A stretch of 64,000 nucleotides of DNA from Orientallactaga sibirica (lineage: Eukaryota > Chordata > Mammalia > Rodentia > Dipodidae): the NCBI GenBank assembly GCA_036365145.1, contig JAEOAD010000794.1, positions 248,001 through 312,000 of the forward strand. The letters are read 5' to 3'. Shown in pieces: positions 1 through 11,082 of this stretch. Numbering within the stretch: the stretch's first letter is position 1; each line of letters opens with the position of its first letter. The notes beneath the pieces are model-generated. The model did no database searches. It had not been told where the DNA came from and saw only the letters and a program-made list of their open reading frames with translations. A program made the translations under genes and the position numbers.

Positions 1-958
1 GAGGCCTTTTGCCATTCCATATAAATTTTGAGATTTTTTTTCTATCTCTGTGAAGAAAAATGCTGGGATTTTTATTGGTATTGCATTAAATCTGTATATT
101 GCTTTTGGTAAGATTGCCATTTTCACAATGTTAAGTCTGCCTATCTAGGAGCATGGGAGGTCTTTCCATTTTCTCAAGTCCTCCTCAATTTCTTTCTTGA
201 ATGTTTTTATGTTTTCATCATATAAATCTTTCACATCCTTGGTTAATGTTATTCCAAGGTATTTTTTGTTGCTATTGAAAATGGGACAATGTGTCTAATT
301 TCTTTCTCTTTATCTTTTTGTCTTTTGCATATAGAAAGGCAACTGATTTTGTGCATTATTTTGTACCCTGCTACTCTGCTGAAGGAATTAATCACTTTTA
401 AGAGTTTTGAGATGGAGGTTCTCATGTCATTTATGTATAGAATCATGTCATCTGTGAATAGGGCTAACTTAACTTCTTCCTTTCCATTTTGTATCCCTCT
501 TATTTCTTTCTCCTGTCTTATTGCTTGGGCTATGACTTGTAGTACTATGTTGAAGAGCAGAGGTGAAAGTGGACACCCTTGTCTTGTTCACAATCTCAAT
601 GGGAATTCCTTCAGTCTCTCTCCATTAAGTATTATTTGGGCTTTAGGAGCTTTATATATAGCCTTTATTATGTTGAGGTATAAACTGTCCATGCCTATTT
701 CTCACCAATGTTTTGATCATGAAGTGATGTATTTTGTGAAGGCCTTTTCTGCATCTATTGAAATGATCCTGTGGTTTTTATGTTTAAGCTTATTTATGTG
801 ATGTATTACATTGACAGATTTCCGTATGTTGAACCAACCCTGTGTTCCTGGGATAAAACCTACTTGATCAAGGTGGATAATGCTTTTGATGTGTTGTTGA
901 ATTTGGTTTGTGAGGATTTTGTTCAGGATCTTTGCATCTAAGTTCATCATGGAAATAG
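1..958 (-). mobile_element. L1 ORF2 fragment (reverse transcriptase region)
   Basis: Reverse-strand reading recovers recognisable L1 ORF2 reverse transcriptase segments: one with [13 protein letters not shown] followed by [10 protein letters not shown] (about 717-950) and one with MILYINDM followed by SRVAGYKI (about 249-446). The catalytic motif appears as F-T-D-D at 447-458 instead of the usual F-A-D-D. The segments lie in different frames with stops between them, so this is a dead copy. It runs off the left window edge and lacks its 3' UTR here. Confidence 0.9.
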
Positions 959-1130
959 GTTGGCCTGGATTTTTTTCTGTTTGTCTTCAGTGCCTTGATT
1001 TGGGGTGCTTTCTGACATTGATTATATGTAAGATTTTTTTTTTTTTTTATCTCTGATCCTTCACTGTTTCTTAATCCTCTCTGGTCTTTTACATGAAGGG
1101 GATCTTTTGGTTCCTCTGTGTTTCTTTCCA

Positions 1131-1545
1131 CATGTGAGTGTGTGTTATGAGTTACGGAGCCTGTGTGATGGAGATTCTCTCCATCTCCCCTCTCCTCTGG
1201 CTTGAGTCTTTCAGCTAGCCTCCTCCCTGAATCTTCATTCCTCTACAATAAACCTAACAATTCATAACTTCTCCCTAAGTAAACTTCCTTAATAATTTAC
1301 CCTTCTTGGAGTTCATTTTAATTAATTCTTTGTTAAAATTGGATAATGACCCAAAAGTTGGGGCTCACCAGCCTGTGGAGACTCCCTGATACCTCAAAGA
1401 TCCTACATCAATATTTGGCTCAGAATAAACTCTTATCTTCCCTTTGGAGCAAGCTCTGTTTTGTGTCAATGCTGTGGGATGTATTTACTCTGAGACCTCC
1501 TGCTTGTGTAAGGTTATCTCAAGTATGTTTCTATTCTAGAATATA
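1131..1545 (+). mobile_element. Probable ERV LTR-type fragment A
   Basis: A pyrimidine-rich stretch leads to ACAATAAACC (about 1240) and then to a segment containing AAAAGTTGGGGCTCACC (about 1353). The same order, ATAAA, then CATAACTT, then CTTTG, then AAAAGTTGGG, recurs at 3950-4060, so the two are copies of one dispersed element. The layout resembles the end of an LTR running into a primer-binding region. Family not identified. Confidence 0.4.
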
Positions 1546-1624
1546 TTAATCTATGGGCTAGCTCTGATTCTTGTTAAGTTACATCTGGAGAAACTGAGGT
1601 ATAGGAGATAAAGAATGGGCTTCG

Positions 1625-1960
1625 TGCTCTTCTCCCTTCTTGGATGTGTTGGCATTCTCATGCTCAGCAGGCCATGGCCTTCGTTAGAAGCTGTGTCATC
1701 AAATGCTGCCCTAAGAACAGGTGGACCTTGTCCAACACAAATGGTGTGCTTTCTGACAAAGGACATGTGGACACAGACTGACTGACACAGAGGGATGACA
1801 TTGTGAAGACATGCAGAGTGGAACGGGACACGAAGACGGAGGACTGGAGCAGTGCCTCTTTAGGCAAGGAATGAGGCCGGGAAGGTGTCAGAGGGTGCGT
1901 GGCTCAGTCAATTCTTGGATTTCAGACATCTAGCCTCCTGAGTGGCAAGATAACAGATTG
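1625..1960 (+). mobile_element. MLT1-like ancient MaLR LTR remnant
   Basis: Degenerate match to the MLT1 layout: a segment with ACACAGAGGGATGACA and GTGAAGACATGCAGAGTGG, then an end resembling the MLT1 3' region (TTCAGACATCTAGCCTCCTG). Very diverged; boundaries are approximate. Confidence 0.45.
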
Positions 1961-2859
1961 CTGATGTGTCAAAAAGTGATTTGAGTTTGAGGCGCTTGGC
2001 TGTGCTAGGCCAGAGACCAGAGCTGGTGTGTGGCAAGCTTGGCACTTGAACTCAGGTAGGCACAACCCTAAGGCAAAACTCTTAATGAAATAGAAATTCC
2101 AAACGAACAAACAAAACAAATAACCCCAAAATGCATGTATTCGGCTAAGTCAGGCTCAGAGCAGACCTGCTCTCAGTATTTCCCTTTTGCCTGAGCTGTC
2201 ACTTTCTTCTTGAAGTTTCAAGTGGCTTCCGCCAGGGGGCAGAGCGGGACCTCTGTGTGCAAAGGGAAAAGGGACAAGAAGCCTTGCGACTTGCAGCTCC
2301 CTCTGCATTAACTGCTTGCGGCTTTATTCCCACTCCTAATGAAGATCACCCCCCAAAAGAGGGAGGGTGACTTAGAGGAGTGGGGCAAAGGCACTTTCCC
2401 ATTGTCTGAGGGAAAGAGAGAAAACCCAGTCTACTGGAGCAGGGGCAGTTTGACCTTCAGATGGTCACAGTTTGTCAGGAGAAAATGGAGAAGGCCATCT
2501 ATGTTTTCCTCTAAATAGATCCTGAATCTACTCTCAATTTAATAACTTTCTGATGAAACGAACAAACAAACAAATATTCGTCCTGTGGAAGTAATTCTGG
2601 GGATTGCACACCTAACATCAGTCACATGTCCTTGAGTACCAGAGTACAGCCTGGGGTTTTGACAGGAGGGAGGGAAAGCTTTGCCGAGGGAAATGGAGGC
2701 ACTCCTGCTGCCAAGTTTCTTCAGCTGTCCTGGTTAATCAGTGCCTCCTTGGGCTCTGTAATATGCCTCTGAGCTTATCCTAAACCTTTCTTTTTATATC
2801 ACCCTCTTCTCTTTAGGCTAGCCAACGTTAGTTCCTATGACTTGCAAAAGTGTACAAAT
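1961..2859. other. Unassigned intergenic sequence
   Basis: No gene or clear repeat recognised. It contains a strong CTCF-like motif at 2229-2242, listed separately. Confidence 0.5.
2229..2242 (+). promoter_or_regulatory. Candidate CTCF site
   Basis: CCGCCAGGGGGCAG matches the commonly used core CCASYAGRKGGCRS at 13 of 14 positions (A to G at position 3). The motif points rightward, towards PRKCB. It lies in non-repetitive sequence. Binding is inferred from the motif alone. Confidence 0.5.
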
Positions 2860-3040
2860 GGGCTAGAGAGATGGTTCAGTGATTAAAGGCATTTGCTTGC
2901 AAGGCCTGTCTGGGTGTAATTCCCCAGCACCCATGTAAAGCCAGATGCATAAAGTGGTACATGCATCTGGAGTTCACTTGTAGTGGCAAAAGGCACCCAC
3001 ACCCCTGCTTGAAAATAAATACTAAAAAATTTTTTTAAAG
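2860..3040 (+). mobile_element. DIP-type SINE (diverged)
   Basis: It has the tRNA-like head GGGCTAGAGAGATGG, a degraded B-box region, the body AGCCAGATGCATAAAGTGG and an AAAATAAATACTAAAAA tail. Confidence 0.75.
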
Positions 3041-3149
3041 CACCTTCATACCCCAAACTAAATTAGAATGAAGTAGGATGATTTCTGGGATTAGAAAAGA
3101 AGGATTAAGTATATTACATAAAGCCACACAGGCAAATAAAGATAAAACA

Positions 3150-3236
3150 AAGTTGTTGAGCATGGTGATCATAGCACTTGGGAGGCTGAGATGGAAGGAT
3201 CATGAGTTTGAGGCCACCAAGGACTACATAATAAAG

Positions 3237-3238
<2 letters not shown>
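3150..3238 (+). mobile_element. B1 SINE, partial
   Basis: Forward B1 sequence with GGGAGGCTGAGATGGAAGG, then GAGTTTGAGGCCACC and a GACTACATA end, passing directly into the (CT)n(CA)n tract. Confidence 0.7.

Positions 3239-3301
<63 letters not shown>
3238..3301. repeat. (CT)n(CA)n compound microsatellite
   Basis: About 20 CT units followed by about 11 CA units, sitting between a B1 remnant and a tRNA-headed SINE. Confidence 0.95.
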
Positions 3302-3302
3302 G

Positions 3303-3540
3303 TGGTGGGGAGATGGTTCAACTGTTAAAGGTGCTTGCTTGCCAAGGCTGCTGGCCCAGGGTTCGATTCCCCATTATCCAAATGATGCTGGCTGCAAAGT
3401 CATGCATGCGTCTGTGATCCCAACACACCTACAGCAATGGCAGGTGGAACCAGGAGCTCATTTAGTCTGCAGTCTGGCAGCTTTCACAAGCCGCCACTCT
3501 GTGCTTTGGCATGAGCCCCAGAGGGAGAAATAGGAGCAAG
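3303..3540 (+). mobile_element. tRNA-headed B4-like SINE
   Basis: The head has GGGGAGATGGTTCAACTG and a clear B-box-like GGTTCGATTCCCC (about 3360). The body then shifts to a B4-type text (TGATCCCAACACACCTACAG, then GGTGGAACCAGGAGCTCA). It may be a B4 variant or a composite of two SINEs. Confidence 0.55.
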
Positions 3541-3654
3541 GTAGTGTTTTTGAATAAGTAGTCAGGGACAACAGCCCAAAGAGAGGAAATGCCATCTCGC
3601 TTGTCCTGGCAAAGCGGGTACTCAGTGTCATCCCAGATGGCTAGAAACACTCTT

Positions 3655-4070
3655 CAGTAACAGCGCCCTCTACTGCTTCCCCAATGTATCATGCCAGAGT
3701 CACCGGCCCCTCCTGGGCCAGCTCCTCAAGTCCAAACACCCTTACCCATCTGAGCCTGTGGTTAAAGCCCATCCTAATGATCCACAAAAGGGGCTTGCCA
3801 CGTGGGCAAAGGGTCTTGGCTATATTTTTACTCCTGATGTCTGAATCCCCAGGTCCCTGTTCTGGGAAGCCCTTACCTCTTTACTTTGCTAAGTTCTGAC
3901 CTTTTCCCAATTTCCCTGAGACTTCCAAACCACCCCATGGATACCATTTCTCCCTAAATAAATTTCATAAGTCATAACTTAACTTTCCCAGAGTCTGTTT
4001 CCATTTCTTTGACAAATGGTCAAGAATCTAAAAGTTGGGATTCATGGACTAGGGGGAAAAACCCTGTAAC
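3655..4070 (+). mobile_element. Probable ERV LTR-type fragment B
   Basis: Pyrimidine-rich sequence leads to CCCTAAATAAATTTCATAAG (about 3955) and then CTTTGACAAATGG and AAAAGTTGGGATTCATGG (about 4032). It is homologous to the fragment near 1250-1380. Family not identified. Confidence 0.4.
3663..3676 (-). promoter_or_regulatory. Candidate CTCF site
   Basis: The reverse strand reads GCAGTAGAGGGCGC, 13 of 14 matches to CCASYAGRKGGCRS. It faces the site at 2229, a convergent pair 1.4 kb apart. Confidence 0.4.
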
Positions 4071-4834
4071 CTCCCAATTTTGTAACACCCCCAAACAGTC
4101 ACACAGATAAAGAAAGAAAATTAAAGAAAAACACAAACTCCCAAGATGCTCTCAAGAACCATCAGTAGCTAGAGAAAGGCTTACTGCCTGCAGATTCTCA
4201 GGACATACTTATCGGCTGCAGAAATGAACTAACAACAGTGCCAAATAAAGCTGGTGTAGAGAAGAGAGAAGGGCTGGAGGTAGCAAGGCTGGGTGACGTT
4301 ATTTCCCAGCAGTGGAGGCAGTATGTAAGTGAAAGCTGAGGGCTGCAATCCTGTCACGTAGAATTACAGTGTGGCCGCCAGGGTTACAACAGAGTGTCTT
4401 CCAAGGCGTGGCAGAGCGCTCCCCGTGGCTCCGTCCTCTAAACAGCATGCATTCTCAATAATTTTAGCATTTTGCAGACAGATGCAAGTATGTTTGTAAA
4501 GGCCCAAGCTATAGGCATGGCAGGACTGAATGAGTGGCTGAGATGCAGGAGCCTGTCACCGGGCAGGAGGCACAAATTTCCAGAAGGGGGAGCTAGTTCT
4601 GGATTGCCCTGAGTTGCTCCCAGCCTGGCTCAGTATTACCTTGGTGCGCTTGCCAACCTAGTACGAGAAAAAGAGGACCTCGTCATTGTTTCATTCTGCA
4701 CTCTCTTACTTGTGTGTGAGATGGTGTGTTTGTTTGTTCCTGGGCTATTTGTGTTTCCTTTTCTATGTGCTGCTTTTTCATGTCCTTTATATCATGAACT
4801 GGGAGTTGTATAATGGGAGGCTTGTGAAAAAGTT
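4071..4834. other. Unassigned intergenic sequence
   Basis: No gene and no family-level repeat recognised. Confidence 0.4.
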
Positions 4835-4927
4835 TGGCTGCAATAAAGAAATCTGGGGAATTGAACTTGGGTTGTGAGGCTTTGCAGGCAAGCGCCTTAA
4901 CCACTGAGACATTTCTCCTCTCCAGCC
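4835..4927 (-). mobile_element. DIP-type SINE, 5' part only
   Basis: The reverse complement of the tRNA-like head is present (GGCTTTGCAGGCAAGCGCC, then CTCTCCAGCCC), but the CT-rich tail is missing. Confidence 0.75.
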
Positions 4928-5029
4928 CGTTCATCTTTTTCTCATATTAGAAAACTTCATTTAAAATTTACATTATTCCCCTCCCACCAAGCTTTTTTGT
5001 CCCCTCCTCCATCCCTCCACAGTCCCTCT

Positions 5030-5862
5030 TCTATTTTGATGTCTTTTCTTTTTTCCTTCTCATCATCCATGACTTTCTTTCCTTTTGCTTTCTACTTTCC
5101 TCCTCCTCCTCCTCCTTCTTCTTCCCTTCCTCCTTTCTTTTGCTTATCTTTTGACTCAGGTTTAAATGAATTCTAGGATCAATTCTCAAAACTACAGTTC
5201 CTAGGTCAAATGGTCTTTTTTCCTTCTTCCTCATTTCTTCTTTTTTTGTGAGTGGTTTTGAAATTTCCTTCCAAAGAAGTTGTGTCAGTGTGTGCTCATA
5301 CCAGCAATGTGTGAGGCTGTTTGCTTTGATATTTCCTGTGTAACCAGGACTCTTGTCAAGCTTTTGAATATGCCACCACATTTCTTTACTCAGCGGTGGA
5401 CCAAGTCAGGCATTGCGTCGACATGTTTATAAATCACTAGGATTTCTTTTCCTGTGAACAACCTGCTGTTCTCTACCAGCTTCATTTTGCTCTGGCATTG
5501 TTGGGTTTTCCTCTTCTTAATTCTGACAAAGTCTTTTTATATTAGGAAAATGAGCCTATGCTTTGTTATGGATCTAGGGAATTCTGTTTTCTTTTTTCCT
5601 TTTGTCTTTTGATTTTGTCGACTATCATTTTGCCCCATGGAAATTGAAAAATTTTAAAACTTATTGAAATGCATTTATCCACCTTTTCTCGCTCCTTAGC
5701 TGTCTGAGTCTCACTTCTTATCTAGAAAGGTCTCTTTTCCAAGATTGTAAACATTTCCTATTCTGTAAGTACTTTAATGCTTTTTAAAAGCTTTAACATT
5801 TTTACTTCATTTGGAATTTATTTTGGTATAAGGTAGGGATTCAGTTTTTTTTTTCTTTTCCT
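5030..5862 (-). mobile_element. Ancient L1 remnant
   Basis: T-rich reverse-strand L1 sequence, recognisable at CCTAGGTCAAATGGTC (about 5200), CATACCAGCAATGTGTGAGG (about 5300) and GGTATAAGGTAGGGATTCAG (about 5825). It is much more diverged than the copies at 1-958 and 10.5-12 kb. A CTCCTC-rich stretch lies at 5095-5125. Confidence 0.65.
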
Positions 5863-5867
5863 TCTTT

Positions 5868-6015
5868 CCTTTTTTTCTTTCTGTCAGACAGGGTCTACTG
5901 TGTAGCCTAGGCTGGCCTCAACCTTGCTATGTAGCTCAGGGTGACCTTGAACTCAAGATCTTTCTGTCTGACCTTCTAGAGTTCTGGGAACACAGGTTTG
6001 TGCTACCAATCCCCT
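5868..6015 (-). mobile_element. Old B1 SINE
   Basis: Reverse B1 with CTAGGCTGGCCTCAACC and GGTGACCTTGAACTC. It is diverged compared with the other B1 copies. Confidence 0.6.
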
Positions 6016-6880
6016 TTTTATTTTTTAGTTTCTTCAGTCAGAATGGCTAGCTACCCACGTCTCCAAAGATCATTGACTGATAATCTTCTAATCTTCTCCC
6101 CACTTATTAGACTGTCTGTCTCTGTCTTGTCCTTTCCAGGGGCCTATGGAATGGATGCCAGCAGAAACTCCTGGGCATCTATACTCCCAGATCCTGGACA
6201 GTTCTTCATTTTATTTTTCTGCTGACACTTCTGTCTTTCAGACTGTAGAGGAAGTGTCTAGAGGAACTGTTGCCTTGAGCCAAATTCTGGCCAACCAGCC
6301 GGAACAAGCTGGTGAAAGGAAGTGACTGGAGTCCTGGTGGAAAGCCATTGTGTTTAGATGGCCTGTCTGCCTCCTTCCACATTAGTTAACCCTTGGCTCC
6401 ATCCATCCAACATCTCCTGTGGTCAGTGCCCCTGGCAGCCTGGCTTTGCCTCCAGCAACAGGAAGTTGGACCAGCAAGTTCCCCAAATGCGTCCTCCTCT
6501 CTCTCTTGCTTCTACTTCTTTGTGTAACTTCTCCCCTTTGCCTGCAAGCTTTTTTCTCCCTTCTTAGCCTTGGATCACTCCTAAGTCTTCATAATTCAGT
6601 GCAAAGGTTATCATCTATGTCAGGCCTTACCTATGTGCTGAAGGTGGCTACTCTGTGGAACCTTCTGTCCCCTCACTAGTCAGGAACCCCACAGATAAAT
6701 CCCAAGTGAAAATGTCCTATTGTCTTGTCTTCCTGAAGACCAGGATTGGATATGTAATTTGTGAGGTCCAATACATGATGAAACTTCTGGGTGTCTTAGT
6801 CAACAATTATGGATTTCAATATGGGAAAAGCAGAATTTTGAACTAATTCAGGGCTCCTCTGAAAGCAGAGCACTTCACAA
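6016..6880. other. Unassigned intergenic sequence
   Basis: No gene recognised. The part at 6490-6880 has the feel of ancient mammalian repeat debris, but I cannot name a family. Confidence 0.4.
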
Positions 6881-7110
6881 CTGTACAGGCCACAAGTCAT
6901 TGTAATGTACGTGTTCAATGGTGACCCCTGAGATGATATGTCCATATCCTCCTGCTCAGCCCAGGTGAAGGTGATCTTATCTGGAAAAATGTTCTTTGCA
7001 GAAATAACCAAGTTAAGGATTTTGAAATGAAAAGGCAGTTTTGGATTATTTGGATGGACTTCAGATCTAATGTACATGATGGGAGCTACCCAGAAAGGTT
7101 AGATAAACTG
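6881..7110 (+). mobile_element. MLT1-like LTR, left part
   Basis: Ancient MaLR text with TGATATGTCCATATCC, GTTCTTTGCAGAAATAACC and AAGTTAAGGATTTTG. It is interrupted by the younger LTR at 7111-7525 and resumes at 7526. Confidence 0.65.
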
Positions 7111-7525
7111 TGTTAGTCTCTATCACTGTGACAAAAATCCCTGAGAAAATTCACTTGAAGGAGGAAATGTTGATTTGGCTTATGGTTTCAGAGGCTTCAG
7201 CCATGCTCATGTGGCTCCTTGTTGCTGGGCCATAATGAGGCTGAGTGGCATGGTGAGAGAGAAGCATGTGGTGGGGCAAAGCTGCTTACCTCATGGCGGC
7301 CAGAAAGGAGAGGGAACAGCCAGCATGAGGGTGAGCATGTGAGAGAACATGGTACACACTTCAAAGGACTTAGACCCACCCAACATTTCCCCCACTTCCC
7401 AGGACCCCACCTCTTGGTTCATCCCCTGATGAACATCAGAGCCCTTGTGGTCTGGTCAGGTTGCCACCTCTGAGCACTGAATCATTGGAGCTTTTGAGAG
7501 AACACTTCAGATTCAAAGCATAACA
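7111..7525 (-). mobile_element. MT-like MaLR solo LTR
   Basis: A 415-bp unit, TGTTAGTCTCTATCACTGTG to GATTCAAAGCATAACA, bounded by inverted TGTTA/TAACA ends. It reads as an LTR on the reverse strand and lies inside an older MLT1 LTR, which gives the order of insertion. Confidence 0.7.
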
Positions 7526-7790
7526 TGGAGACCCAGAAGACTGTGGAGATGGAGATAGACTGGAGTGATGGGTCTACAAGCTAAGGAATGCTGACTGCCA
7601 CCAGAAGCTGGAACAGACCACGAAGCACTCTTTACTCCCATTTCCTGAGAGAGCATAGCTCTGCTAGGAGCCCAATTTCAGCTTTCTGGTCTTCTGAAAT
7701 GAGAGAGAACAAGCTTCTGTTGTTTGAAGCCCCCCCCCCCCTCCACTTGATGGTTATTTGTTAGGACAGCTTCAGGAAACTAGCACCCAG
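7526..7790 (+). mobile_element. MLT1-like LTR, right part
   Basis: Continues the element at 6881-7110: CCACCAGAAGCTGGAACAG, then GCATAGCTCTGCTAGG, then AAGCTTCTGTTGTTTGAAGC and the terminal GACAGCTTCAGGAAACTAGC. A run of about 13 C at 7731-7743 has grown inside it. Confidence 0.7.
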
Positions 7791-8044
7791 GAAGTGAGCT
7801 ACGCTGGGCATGACTGTTGAAGTCACAGGGCTTAAAGGCCCTCTTTTCAAGGGTCACTCAGACAGTGGGACTGCACTTTCTCTGCATAGCCACTCTGAGG
7901 ATAGCAAAGCAGGGTCAAGTGAAGAAGCAACAATGACTCCCAAGGAGAACCTGGACCAAACCATGCCCGAGGCTAATAAAACCATCCCCAGATACTTGGC
8001 TACAGGAGTGTGAAAAATACTGAAAAGGAACACTTTTATTCTTT

Positions 8045-8224
8045 TTTTTTTTTTCTGAGTGGATTGTTTTTTTTTTTTTTTATTATTTAGTGTTTTGAGT
8101 TCTTTGTAGATTTTAGATATTGGGCCTCTGTCAGTGGGATAGCTGGTGAAAATTTTCTCCCATTCTGTGGGTAGTCTGTTGACTATGTTTATGGTATATT
8201 TGTTTATTTTAAGTTTATGAGATC
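8045..8224 (-). mobile_element. L1 ORF2-end fragment, left part of a split L1
   Basis: Contains GTTCTTTGTAGATTTTAGAT, GGGCCTCTGTCAGTGGGATA and TTCTCCCATTCTGTGGGTAG, standard reverse-strand L1 text. The continuing part of the same L1 starts at about 10553. The 2.3 kb between holds a MaLR element and an L1 3' UTR. Confidence 0.85.
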
Positions 8225-8226
8225 TG

Positions 8227-8530
8227 TTGCAGTCAGGTTCACCTGACCAAGAGCAGCTTTTTGGAATAAAAAGGTTTATTTTGGCTTACAGACTCAAGGG
8301 GAAGCTTTACGATGGCAGGGGAAACAATAGCATGATCAGATGGTAGACATCACCCCCTTGCCAACATCAGGTGGACAACAGCATGGGGAAACTAGCTAAA
8401 ACACCCACAAGCCCACCCCCAACAACAAACTGCCTTTAGGTGGCATCAATTCCCATATCTGCATCAGCTGGGAACCCAGAACTCAGAACACCTAAGTTTA
8501 TGAGGGACACCTGAATCAAACCACCATATT
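8227..8530 (-). mobile_element. MaLR (ORR1-like) 3' LTR
   Basis: Reads on the reverse strand from TATGGTGGTTTGATTCAGG to CTGACTGCAACA, and shares its sequence with the solo LTR at 29245-29594. It contains reverse-strand AATAAACC near 8270 as the polyadenylation region. Together with 8531-9897 it forms a near-complete element. Confidence 0.75.
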
Positions 8531-9711
8531 CTGCCCCTGACCCCCATAAACTGATAACCATACATAATATGAAATGCAATGCATGCATCAAACTTTAAAA
8601 GTCCCCATTTTTTAATTAATCCTAATGATGTTCATACATCCCCATAATCCAAGGTCTTTTAACAGCCATAATACAAAAAAAAAATTCCCCCCAAAACCAT
8701 AATGGCACAGAATAAGCACTCATACTGCAAAAGATGGCATTGAGCATAGCAAAGAAATATTCAACCAATACAAGATTTAAAACAATCAGGGCAAACAGCA
8801 AACTCTGTAGCTTCCAGTCCAACAACTCTAGTCAGTGACAAATCTCCAAGTCTGATAATCCTAACCAGAAACAAGTCTCTGGAGTTCTAATTCCACCCCT
8901 CCAGCCAAGCTACCCACAGTCCTAGAAAACTTCATCTGGGGCCAGGAGCTTTCCTTAGTATCTCGTGGTCCCAGCATCTCCACTGGGTCTCCACTGCAAT
9001 TCATGGTTCATCCTCATGGCTCCATCTGGTCTCTATGTAGGCATCCAGCAAACCTGCTTCATACTGCTGTTTCCAAAACATAAGACCGTGTTGCAAATTC
9101 AATGAACCTATCTTTCCTGCATTTCTTATACTCCACAATACCAGGTAGGGTGCCAGTTTGTTAATCCGGGGGTGGGGGTGGGGCGACTAAAGCAGACTTT
9201 GAAGAACAGGACACTCCTTGAGCACTCAGGCCCCTTCAAAAGAGTTTACAACTTCCTGTTGCCCCAGTGCAGGTCAGTTGGCCCAATCTCAAAGGCTGTA
9301 ATCTCTCAATTGCAGCTGAACAGACATCAGTTCACCCAAAGATTTCATTTTTTCGGTGCCATATCTCTCTGCTCACACCAGTCTGTTTCTATGCAAAGCA
9401 ACCCTGCACAGCTTCTCAGGACACAGGCATAGCAGCAAGCCTCTCACACAAACAACTTATATCCCAGTCCAGACAAAGCTCTTTTTCACTGTCATAAGCC
9501 AAACCCCACAGTCCACAGTTCTTACTGCATTCAGGTATTTCAGCTCTGACCAGAATAGTCCATCAAGCTGTACTTCCAGCATTGCAAGTCATCTCTTAGG
9601 CCAAAGTTTTAAATCCTTCCACATTCCTCTTGAAAATCACATCCAAAAGGCCAAAGCCACACATTCAGGTGTCTAGCAGCAAATGACCCCACTCCTGGTA
9701 CCATTACTTTT
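8531..9711 (-). mobile_element. MaLR internal region (non-autonomous)
   Basis: About 1.18 kb between two directly repeated LTR copies. No open frame longer than about 100 codons and no recognisable gag or pol, as expected for MaLR internal sequence, which is non-coding. A G-rich patch (GGGGGTGGGGGTGGGG) lies at 9169-9183. Confidence 0.65.
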
Positions 9712-9897
9712 GCAGTCAGGTTTGCATTGCTGGAAGAAACCATCCAATCAAGAGCAGAGTTTGGGAAAAAAAGGTTTATTTTGGCTTACATACTAGAGGG
9801 GGAAGCCCCACGATGGCAGGGAAAACAGTGGCATGAGCAGAGGGTGGACCTCACCCCCTCACCAACATCAGGTGGACAACAGCAATAGGAGAGTGTA
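9712..9897 (-). mobile_element. MaLR (ORR1-like) 5' LTR, truncated
   Basis: Repeats the sequence at 8230-8400 (GCAGTCAGGTTTGCATTGC, then GGTTTATTTTGGCTTACATA, then CCAACATCAGGTGGACAAC). It stops abruptly where L1 3' UTR sequence begins, so roughly 120-150 bp of its U3 side are missing. Confidence 0.7.
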
Positions 9898-10546
9898 CTG
9901 TTATGAGGGAAACCAAATGCTCTCTACTTGGGCTGGAGGCCTGCTCCATGGGAGGGAATACATCCCTGATACTGAAAACCTACAACAGGGGTAGTCATGA
10001 GCCCTAGAGGCATGATGTCTGCTGGTGTCTGGTTAAATGTATATACTATGCTCACCAAACTGCCCTGTAAGCACTTCTCTTAATGTCCATACCCATATAT
10101 TAATGCAACTCTCACTTTTGGTGAGAGAAGCTTCTCTTTTCAGATGGCTGTGACCTTAGGATGACTCAGAAGGCACCATGGTGCTTAGAAGGGACAGAGG
10201 AGTGCTCAGCACTGAAAAATCTCTAACATACCTTCCAAGGCTCAGGGTCCATTGTGGAAGAGGTGGAAGAAAGAATGTAAGAGCCAAAGGAAGGGTAGCA
10301 CTCCTTACAACATGCTCCTCCAGACACAAAATGGCTTGGATATCTATGACCTCGCAGTGCCTGTTACTACCTACACAGGACCATCATAATAGGAGGAAAA
10401 GATGATAATATCAAAATTAAAAGACAAACTTGAGAGGGGGAGGGGATATGATGGAGAGTGGAGTTTCAAAGGGGAAAGTGGAGGGAGGGAAGTACCATGG
10501 GATATTGTCTACAATTAAGGAAGTGCCAATAAAAAAATAAAGTAAA
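9898..10546 (+). mobile_element. L1 3' UTR with A-rich tail
   Basis: Forward-strand L1 3' end: AAGAATGTAAGAGCCAAAGG, then GGGGAGGGGATATGATGG, ACCATGGGATATTGTC and an AATAAAAAAATAAAG tail. The inverse of this text occurs at 59.1-59.9 kb, confirming the family. It is 5'-truncated and lies next to L1 ORF2 of opposite orientation. Confidence 0.75.
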
Positions 10547-10552
10547 AAAAGA

Positions 10553-10929
10553 GTTTCGGGTCTTATGTTGAGGTCTTTAATGCATTTGGAGTTGATTTTT
10601 GTGTATGGTGAGAGTAGTGGGTCTAGTTTCATTTTTCTACATGTGACTATCCAATTTGACCAGCACTATTTATTGAAGATGCTGTCCTTTCTCTAGTGAA
10701 TGTTGTTGGCTTCTCTGTGAAAGACCAAGTAGCTGTGGTTACTTGAATTAAGGGACAGGTCTTCTATTCTGTTCCATTGGTCTATATGTCTGTTTTTGTT
10801 CCAGTACCATGCTGTTTTTGTTACCATGGCTTTGTAGTATAGCTTTAGATTAGGTATGATGATACCTCCAGAGGTGTTTCTTTTGTTGAGGATATTTTTG
10901 GATGTCAGAGGCTTTCTGCCATTCCATAT
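10553..10929 (-). mobile_element. L1 ORF2 fragment, middle part of the split L1
   Basis: Reverse-strand L1: GTCTTTAATGCATTTGGAG, TTCCATTGGTCTATATGTC and CCAGTACCATGCTGTTTTTG. It ends at CCATTCCATATAA, where a B1 inserted. The uninterrupted order is visible in the copy at 1-60. Confidence 0.9.
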
Positions 10930-11082
10930 AATTTTTTTTCTTTTTAGAGGTAGGTTCTCACTCTTGCCCAGACTGACCTGGAATTCAATCTGTATTCTCA
11001 GGTGGCCTTTAACTCATGGTGATCCTCCTACCTCTGCCTCCTGAGTGCTGGGATTAAAGATGTGCGCTACTACGCTCGGCTA
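10930..11082 (-). mobile_element. B1 SINE inside L1
   Basis: Reverse B1 (CAGACTGACCTGGAATTC, CTGAGTGCTGGGATTAAAG) splitting L1 sequence between CCATATAA and ATTTTGAGAC. The L1 copy at the left edge of the window shows these two joined. Confidence 0.9.
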
